Assembly: GCA_947068385.1 (NCBI GenBank)
Contig: CAMTBF010000067.1
Coordinates: 1 to 11,426 of the forward strand
DNA from: an uncultured Lachnospiraceae bacterium
GTDB taxonomy: Bacteria > Bacillota > Clostridia > Lachnospirales > Lachnospiraceae
Direction: 5' to 3'
DNA length: 11,426 bases
Shown here: positions 6,798 through 11,426 of the stretch, one piece after another
How the letters are laid out: every line of letters begins with the position of its first letter
How positions within the stretch are numbered: the first letter of the stretch is position 1
The notes under the pieces: generated by a model
Seen by the model: only the letters and a program-made list of their open reading frames with translations
The model's database searches: none
Told to the model about the DNA's origin: nothing
Position numbers and translations under genes: made by a program

Positions 6798-6813
6798 TAA
6801 ACATTATGCGGTA
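6788..6813. repeat. Left inverted repeat, recombinase site
   Basis: This site is itself a perfect palindrome: 11-bp arms (6788-6798 and 6803-6813) around AAAC, typical of a tyrosine recombinase site where two monomers bind. It matches the reverse complement of 7055-7080 at 23 of 26 positions, with a perfect 14-bp core CATAATAAACATTA (6793-6806). It contains the stop codon of the recombinase gene. Confidence 0.82.
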
Positions 6814-6841
6814 ACATCGGAAAATGCTTCTATCTTGCCTC

Positions 6842-6870
6842 ATTATACTCTTCCGGCCCCTATATTTCAA
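6842..6870 (-). promoter_or_regulatory. Near-consensus sigma-A promoter inside the invertible segment, facing left
   Basis: On the minus strand, TTGAAA (6865-6870) and a perfect TATAAT (6842-6847) are separated by exactly 17 bp. It is the best promoter match in the window. As sequenced, transcription would begin near 6835 and run through the left repeat into the recombinase gene on the antisense strand. In the opposite orientation it would transcribe the adhesin. Confidence 0.75.
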
Positions 6871-6881
6871 TATCTGAGGGG

Positions 6882-6901
6882 GAATTTCCGAAAGAATTTC
6901 C
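6882..6901 (-). promoter_or_regulatory. Two direct repeats upstream of the switch promoter, candidate activator site
   Basis: GGAAATTC occurs twice on the minus strand (6894-6901 and 6882-6889), 12 bp apart start to start. The nearer copy is 11 bp upstream of the -35 box. Direct repeats with about one helical turn of spacing just upstream of -35 are a common arrangement for activators. They move with the promoter on inversion. No regulator is identified. Confidence 0.35.
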
Positions 6902-6917
6902 TTTCAGAGCTTTCCTG

Positions 6918-6950
6918 ACAGCCACCCGGATGGGGTGTGGCTGTTCTTTT
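6918..6950 (+). terminator. Rho-independent terminator inside the invertible segment
   Basis: ACAGCCAC (6918-6925) pairs with GTGGCTGT (6937-6944), with two further G-C pairs beyond a bulge, followed by a T-rich tail (TTCTTTT). It faces right, so it would end the recombinase transcript and prevent readthrough into the adhesin while the segment is in this orientation. In reverse there is no U tract, so it would work mainly one way. Confidence 0.78.
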
Positions 6951-7054
6951 GCTGTCTGTAAATCCACTATAACAGATGATTAGTCAAAAGATACGTCTAA
7001 ATTTACGGCAAAAATGGGTTTTCCCACCAAAATCTTATATTTCTGCCTGTGCGG

Positions 7055-7080
7055 TACCACGTAATGTTTATTATGAGGTA
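7055..7080. repeat. Right inverted repeat, recombinase site
   Basis: The reverse complement matches the left repeat at 23 of 26 positions; the perfect core here is TAATGTTTATTATG (7062-7075). The site sits within a longer imperfect palindrome (7046-7065 with 7070-7089, 16 of 20 pairs around GTTT), which the left site lacks. Transcribed in the ON state, part of this would fold as a hairpin in the adhesin leader. Confidence 0.82.
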
Positions 7081-7159
7081 ACGTACAGGCACGGAGGGCG
7101 CAGGGCGTTTTGCATAAGGCTGACAGATGGACGGATTTAGATACAAGGAAGGAGACGGC

Positions 7160-10100
7160 ATGATGGAATCATTGAGGAAGCAGGCTGCAAGGATATTGCG
7201 GGAGAAGAAGAAATATAAGCTCTGGCTGACGGCATTCCTGTGCATGGCCGTACTGGTCACGGCCGGGACGGTGGCGGCGCTGACCATGAGCGGCCAGGCA
7301 CTGAACCGCAAGGAGAAGGTGCTGGTTTGCGGGTTGGATGTGCATGAGCATACAGAAGAGTGCCGGGACAGCGAAGGGGAGCTCGTCTGCGGACAGGCGG
7401 ACTATGTGATTCATATCCACAATGACGACTGCTATGGGGAGGACGGCGCGCTGGTATGCGCATTGCCTGAGAGGGAGCCCCATGTACATGATGCAGCATG
7501 CCTGGAGGAGCAGGAGACGCTGACCTGCACCCTGGAGGAATCCCAGGGACATCAGCACGACGAAGCGTGCTACGCCAGGGTACAGGGCGAGCTGATCTGC
7601 GGCATGGACGAGGCGGGGCATCAGCACGGCCCGGAGTGCTATACGAAAGTGCAGGGCGACCTGATCTGCGGCGCGGCCGAGGCAGGGCACCAGCATGGCC
7701 CGGAGTGCTACACGAAGGTGCAGGGCGAGCTGACCTGTGCCAGCACCGAGGAGGGACATGAGCACAACGAGGGATGCTACGCCTGGAGCGAGGAGCTGAC
7801 CTGCGGGCTCACGGAAGAGGCCCATGCGCACACGGACGAATGCTACGCCTGGAGCGAGGAGCTGACCTGCGGGCTTACCGAGGAGGCCCATGTGCATACG
7901 GACGAATGCTATGCCTGGAGCGAGGAGCTGAACTGCGAGATAGCGGAGGGAGAGGGCGCACATGCCCATACGGACGAATGCTACACCGTGGAGGAGGTCT
8001 ACATCTGCGGAGAGCTGGAGCTGCACACCCATGGGGACGGCTGCTATGACGAGGAGGGGAACCTCATCTGCGAGGAGACCGAGCTGCTGGAGCATGTGCA
8101 TGCGGACGACTGCTTCGAAATCATAGAGCCTGACGCCTCCAGCGAGGAGGCCGAAGAATCCGGCGAACCCGAGGAGCCCAATGAGGAAAGCATAGAATCC
8201 GGCGGGGAAAGCGGAGCATCGGAGGAATCCGAGGAGGAGAAGGATGCCGCGGAGGAATCCGAGGCAGAGAGCGGCGAAGCGGAAGAGGGCAGCGATGCGG
8301 ACGCAGAGGCCCAGATGTTCCAGAAGATATATGAGGATGCGGAGATCAGGGTAGTGGCGGAATACGACAAGTCCGCGAACATCCCGGAGGAAGCGCAGCT
8401 GGTGGCGGAGCGCATCGATGGGACGGCCGAAGGGGACGCCCAGGAAGCTCCGGAAGAGACAGGGGATGAACCGGCGGACGCCCAGGATACGGATGAAGCC
8501 CGGGATGCGGACGGGACCGAGGAGGCGCAGGAGCCCCAGGGAACCGACGGCACGGACAGCGAACAGGCCCCTGTGGAAAGCGAAGCCGGGGACGGAGCCG
8601 GAAGCGAAGGAGCGGAGGACGGAATAGAGCCTGTGGTTGACGAGGTGGCAGACCCCGCCGAGGCCCAGGGACAGCCGGAGGACGCGGAGCCTGCGGGCGA
8701 TGAGGATGCGGCGGCCAGCGAGGAAGCTGCCGACACCCGGCAAGCGGCCGGCGAGGAGACTGTCACGGAGGAAGTGTCCTACAGGCTTAAGTTCCTGGTG
8801 GACGGGAAGGAGATAGAGCCGGAAGGCACTGTGACATTCACGGTGTGGAATCCGGAAGAGGAAGGCGGCGAGCCCCAGGTCATCGTATATGAGGCGGGCA
8901 GCGGGCCGGACGCCAGGGTCGTGACCTTGACGAAGACAGTGACGGCAGAGGGCATCTTCCGCAAGACCTACGAGGACGACAAGGTAAAGGTCGTGGCCGA
9001 ATACGGCGAGTCCGCGAACATTCCCGAGGAGGCTGAGCTGATTGCCAGGCAGATTACGGCGGAGAGCGATCCGGAGCTGTATGCAATGCGCGAAGAGGAG
9101 CTTAGAAAGCAGATCGGCAACGAGAATGCCTCGATGGACGTACTTCTGAGCATTGGGTTCTATGTCAGTGACGGAGAGAACGGGCTGAAGGAAATCGAGC
9201 CGGAAGATACTGTTACGATTACGATTCAGTTCTTTGACAAAGAAGGTTCGGCGATGGACACCCCTGTTGACATCGTTCATTTCGCAGAGGAGGGCACGGA
9301 AATATTAGATGCAAGCAATGTGGATGAAAATGGAGCGACCACATTCAAGACAGATTCCTTCTCTGATTTCGGGGGTTCCTTTGGAGAGGAGGACAAGAGG
9401 GAATCGTCGATTGTCCCTACAGATTTGACGGTTGCCACTTATTCAGGAGGAGAAGGAATACCTTGCTATGTGAGCGATGGAGAGCAATGGGTTGAAATTT
9501 CAGGTAGGTATTCTCATGGTATGGTTGTTGGCCCGATAGAAAATGTTGGCTATATGATACCTTCATTTGATATTGCACCATATTTTAAAGATTATGGCTA
9601 CGCAGAAACAGAACCTTCGACTGAAAGCAGATGGATTGGATATTCAAAAGATGGTGGGGAGACCATTACTACAGCCATCTATAATAGTGCTTTCCAGGGA
9701 TGGGTGTTAGAAGGGACTTTCGGTCAAGGTGAAGACGCATATAGCATAACAGGTATTTATTTTCTGCCAGGAAATACAACGCAATACAATGGTGAGAGCG
9801 TAAGCGCTACCCTGTTTGCCCCCAAAAGATATGTAGTCGAACTTAATCCAGGCAATGGAAATAAGGAGGAAGCATCTAATCAATATGGCAAGGTGGAGTA
9901 CACGTCAGTAAATGTAGAAAGCGTGGTCGAGGGCAATACAGCAACGATACGTCTGCCTGGCGATAGTGAGCTGGGAAGTGAGTTCAATTTTAGTGTTGAT
10001 GGGAATGTAGAGATAAAAGAAACAGTACGTAGAGAAGCGGGAAGCTATGATTTCAAGCTGGTTGGATGGTTTAATATTGCGGACAACACCTATTATGATG

Positions 10101-11398
10101 TCAAGAATGGGCCTGTAAACGCTACGGTTGATGTTGCAAAGAAGAATGTATTTTATGCAGACTGGGTAGCTGCGGATTATAACCTGCGAGATAAAGATAT
10201 TCAAGCTGGAAAGGGCGGAAATGTAATCGCGAATGTTCCAAGTACAAATGATTTTATTAAAACTAGGTTGTTCGATTATAACGAATTATTCAACATCTAT
10301 AGCGCCATACAGTCCGGGGAAAATCTCAGCGGGGGAGAGATATGGACAGATAGTGAAATAAACAAATTCCGCAGGGGAACATGGGCATCATCCCCCAGTG
10401 GCCTGGGACGCATATTACAGATGGAAGCGAGTGGCGCGGTGAATAGTTTCCTGTTCCTGGAAGCGCCTGCCAGCTCAGAAGGCGTAAAAAATACAGGTGC
10501 TTTGGTTCAGCCGAAAGGTTTTGCAGATCGAAACGGTAAAAAGCAGGATGATTTCATACAAGGGGATAAGGGATGGGGAATCAGTACATCAGGAAGCAGC
10601 CCACTTGACTATTTGTTTTCTGAAAGCAGTGATGCCTTAGGTGTCCACTTTATCGGATATGGCGATAATCTCTATCAGCATTTTCGCGACGGTGAAGACA
10701 AAATTGGATATTACGAATATGACAGCAGTAAGTTCGCGGCATCGTACCAGCAGCGGGAGGGAAGATTCTACCTTTATAATAGACCGCAAACGTGTGGCTC
10801 GACAGCATTTCTTCCCTTTAATGATAATAGTGACGGCTTTACAGTGAATGGCGGTGAAGTCAATTATCACTTTGGGATGAGTTCAGAAATTGATTTTTAC
10901 CTCCCAGCAGATTCAGGCTCGAACGGCAATCGTGTGGATGGGGAGGAGATGACATTCGATTTCTCAGGAGATGATGATGTATGGGTCTTTATTGACGGGA
11001 AGCTGATTTTGGATATGGGCGGTATCCATGGTGCGATGAGAGGGTCGATTAATTTTACAACGGGGAAGATTACAACATCTCCGAATTCCGCAGGAAGTAA
11101 TACCAGCGATTTGCCTCTAATCTCTAAGGGTGAACATAAGCTGACCATATACTATTTGGAGCGAGGAGCAGGGCAGTCGAACTGCAAAATACATTTCAAC
11201 ATTGTCCCGCGATATGTGATTGAAAAGGCCACTGCCAGCACCGTGACAGCTACAAAGGTTTGGGATGATAGCTTTCCGAATCATAATCCTATTCAGGTTG
11301 GTCTATATGACGGAGATGACCTGGTGGCGGATAGGTCAGACAATACAGTTACGTTGAGCGATACGAATGGATGGAAAAAGGCGGCAGGGACGCGCTGA
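7160..11398 (+). CDS. Large secreted surface adhesin with Cys/His repeats, fibro-slime and truncated Cna-B domains
   Basis: Probably a cell-surface adhesin; 1412 aa as read. The start ATG 7160 (or the next codon, 7163) has GGAAGGAG at 7147-7154; an ATG at 7127 has none. Modules in order: a basic N-terminus and signal-type hydrophobic segment (about 21-41); twelve LxC...HxHxxxC repeats (about 54-318); a long Glu/Asp/Ala-rich region; a YED domain split by acidic sequence (from 386); and a second YED copy (from 598). Then comes an InlB-like stretch ending FYADW. A fibro-slime/PA14-like domain (about 1030-1352) contains FDFSGDDDVWVFIDGKLI and YYLERGAG. Last is the start of a Cna-B domain (VTATKVWDD). 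The TGA at 11396-11398 cuts Cna-B short, with no LPXTG anchor. That means a frameshift, a truncation, or a real short form. Composition becomes AT-richer after about 9290. Expression is likely controlled by the upstream invertible segment. Confidence 0.85.
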   Translation: MMESLRKQAARILREKKKYKLWLTAFLCMAVLVTAGTVAALTMSGQALNRKEKVLVCGLDVHEHTEECRDSEGELVCGQADYVIHIHNDDCYGEDGALVCALPEREPHVHDAACLEEQETLTCTLEESQGHQHDEACYARVQGELICGMDEAGHQHGPECYTKVQGDLICGAAEAGHQHGPECYTKVQGELTCASTEEGHEHNEGCYAWSEELTCGLTEEAHAHTDECYAWSEELTCGLTEEAHVHTDECYAWSEELNCEIAEGEGAHAHTDECYTVEEVYICGELELHTHGDGCYDEEGNLICEETELLEHVHADDCFEIIEPDASSEEAEESGEPEEPNEESIESGGESGASEESEEEKDAAEESEAESGEAEEGSDADAEAQMFQKIYEDAEIRVVAEYDKSANIPEEAQLVAERIDGTAEGDAQEAPEETGDEPADAQDTDEARDADGTEEAQEPQGTDGTDSEQAPVESEAGDGAGSEGAEDGIEPVVDEVADPAEAQGQPEDAEPAGDEDAAASEEAADTRQAAGEETVTEEVSYRLKFLVDGKEIEPEGTVTFTVWNPEEEGGEPQVIVYEAGSGPDARVVTLTKTVTAEGIFRKTYEDDKVKVVAEYGESANIPEEAELIARQITAESDPELYAMREEELRKQIGNENASMDVLLSIGFYVSDGENGLKEIEPEDTVTITIQFFDKEGSAMDTPVDIVHFAEEGTEILDASNVDENGATTFKTDSFSDFGGSFGEEDKRESSIVPTDLTVATYSGGEGIPCYVSDGEQWVEISGRYSHGMVVGPIENVGYMIPSFDIAPYFKDYGYAETEPSTESRWIGYSKDGGETITTAIYNSAFQGWVLEGTFGQGEDAYSITGIYFLPGNTTQYNGESVSATLFAPKRYVVELNPGNGNKEEASNQYGKVEYTSVNVESVVEGNTATIRLPGDSELGSEFNFSVDGNVEIKETVRREAGSYDFKLVGWFNIADNTYYDVKNGPVNATVDVAKKNVFYADWVAADYNLRDKDIQAGKGGNVIANVPSTNDFIKTRLFDYNELFNIYSAIQSGENLSGGEIWTDSEINKFRRGTWASSPSGLGRILQMEASGAVNSFLFLEAPASSEGVKNTGALVQPKGFADRNGKKQDDFIQGDKGWGISTSGSSPLDYLFSESSDALGVHFIGYGDNLYQHFRDGEDKIGYYEYDSSKFAASYQQREGRFYLYNRPQTCGSTAFLPFNDNSDGFTVNGGEVNYHFGMSSEIDFYLPADSGSNGNRVDGEEMTFDFSGDDDVWVFIDGKLILDMGGIHGAMRGSINFTTGKITTSPNSAGSNTSDLPLISKGEHKLTIYYLERGAGQSNCKIHFNIVPRYVIEKATASTVTATKVWDDSFPNHNPIQVGLYDGDDLVADRSDNTVTLSDTNGWKKAAGTR
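7610..7747 (+). repeat. 69-bp tandem DNA repeat, two copies
   Basis: The unit beginning GAG at 7610 recurs at 7679 with only scattered, mostly silent changes. It encodes EAGHQHGPECYTKVQG plus the Cys segment. This nearly exact duplication within the Cys/His array indicates recent unit duplication. Confidence 0.85.
7781..7984 (+). repeat. 66-bp tandem DNA repeat, three copies (last one 72 bp)
   Basis: The unit beginning GCCTGGAGCGAGGAGCTGA starts at 7781, 7847 and 7913. It encodes AWSEELTCGLTEEAHAHTDECY; the third copy has two extra residues and more changes. Such in-frame repeats can gain or lose copies by slippage without breaking the reading frame. Confidence 0.88.
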
Positions 11399-11426
11399 AA
11401 GAATCCTGGACGAGTGACAGCTTGAC

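Larger units (their letters stand above)
6788..7080. other. Predicted invertible promoter segment (phase-variation switch), shown in OFF orientation
   Basis: A 293-bp stretch without a complete gene is bounded by 26-bp inverted repeats (6788-6813 and 7055-7080). It lies between a tyrosine recombinase and a large surface protein. Inside it are a near-consensus promoter on the minus strand (6842-6870), two direct repeats (6882-6889 and 6894-6901) and a plus-strand terminator (6918-6950). No good plus-strand promoter was found inside it. In this orientation nothing drives the adhesin, and readthrough from the left is blocked. After inversion the promoter boxes would lie at about 6998-7003 and 7021-7026, pointing at the adhesin start at 7160. 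Inversion itself cannot be shown from one sequence. Confidence 0.75.
7319..8113 (+). repeat. Twelve tandem Cys/His repeats in the adhesin
   Basis: Twelve units of about 22-25 aa each carry a Cys (LVCG, LICG, LTCG and similar) and then HxHxxxC, often followed by Tyr. Examples are EHTEEC, HIHNDDC, HQHGPEC and HAHTDEC. All twelve units keep both Cys and both His. Each could form a small metal site or the cysteines could be disulfide-bonded; the sequence cannot tell which. Similar repeats occur in surface proteins of gut Firmicutes, but I know of no established function. Confidence 0.88.

Noticed and set aside
7015..7041. Plus-strand promoter just inside the right repeat (TATATT at 7036-7041)
   Set aside because: No acceptable -35 box lies 16-18 bp upstream. 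The small TGGG/CCCA hairpin there also gives no support, so the adhesin has no evident promoter in this orientation.
5946..7080. Recombinase as the integrase of a phage or integrative element
   Set aside because: No phage, excision, relaxase or replication genes and no tRNA target are present, and the paired sites are inverted rather than direct, which favours inversion over integration/excision.
7127..7159. Upstream ATG for the adhesin
   Set aside because: No ribosome binding site precedes it, whereas GGAAGGAG lies just before ATG 7160/7163, and the extra 11 residues add nothing to the signal segment.
7610..7984. Regular 66-69 bp repeats as a CRISPR array
   Set aside because: There are no unique spacers between short repeats; the units are continuous, in frame and encode conserved Cys/His motifs.
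7169..9280. 703-codon open frame on the minus strand opposite the adhesin
   Set aside because: It is a mirror of the GC-rich, repetitive adhesin coding sequence. It has no plausible ribosome binding site or domain, while the plus frame has a signal segment, conserved repeats and domains.
11399..11426. Remaining bases after the adhesin stop
   Set aside because: Too short to call any feature; only the open -1 frame noted in the truncation finding.

Overview
The window looks like chromosomal DNA from a spore-forming, fairly GC-rich Firmicute, most likely a Lachnospiraceae-type gut clostridium. The reasons are a class 1B pyrimidine pathway (a pyrK-pyrD pair), a SPOCS/DUF3794-LysM spore-coat protein of the clostridial kind, strong AGGAGG ribosome binding sites, and a large secreted adhesin with fibro-slime and Cna-B modules. 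No exact species can be named from the sequence alone.

Layout, left to right, with all genes on the + strand. (1) Positions 1-1229 hold the 3' part of pyrC (dihydroorotase). (2) Positions 1230-2451 hold a small, AT-richer cassette with its own likely promoter, a palindrome inside that promoter, a leader hairpin and three small unrecognised genes of 56, 178 and 114 aa. The third encodes a membrane segment plus a coiled coil. The cassette sits inside the pyrimidine cluster, and its last stop codon overlaps the pyrK start codon (ATGA). (3) Positions 2448-4129 hold pyrK and pyrD, the two subunits of NAD-linked dihydroorotate dehydrogenase. (4) Positions 4221-5771 hold a SPOCS-LysM protein resembling SipL, with a possible sigma-E promoter, followed by a very strong terminator. 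(5) Positions 5946-6797 hold a small tyrosine recombinase. (6) Positions 6788-7080 hold a segment bounded by 26-bp imperfect inverted repeats (23 of 26 matches, 14-bp perfect core). (7) Positions 7160-11398 hold a 1412-aa secreted surface protein that ends early inside a Cna-B domain.

The most interesting system is the recombinase, inverted-repeat segment and adhesin. The roughly 240-bp spacer between the repeats holds a near-consensus promoter (TTGAAA, 17 bp, TATAAT) facing away from the adhesin, and a rho-independent terminator facing toward it. As sequenced, the adhesin would therefore be OFF. Inversion between the repeats would turn the promoter to face the adhesin, with -10 at about 7021-7026 and a leader of about 130 nt. 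This has the architecture of a self-contained phase-variation switch (recombinase, invertible promoter, surface adhesin), comparable in logic to fimB/fimE-fimS or the RecV switches of Clostridioides difficile. In the OFF orientation the same promoter would transcribe antisense across the recombinase gene, which suggests a possible feedback loop.

The adhesin starts with twelve Cys/His repeats (LxC ... HxHxxxC), followed by a long acidic region, a duplicated YED domain, and an AT-richer second half with InlB-like, fibro-slime and truncated Cna-B modules. The change in composition inside one reading frame points to a mosaic origin. No tRNA, rRNA, CRISPR array or insertion sequence was seen.
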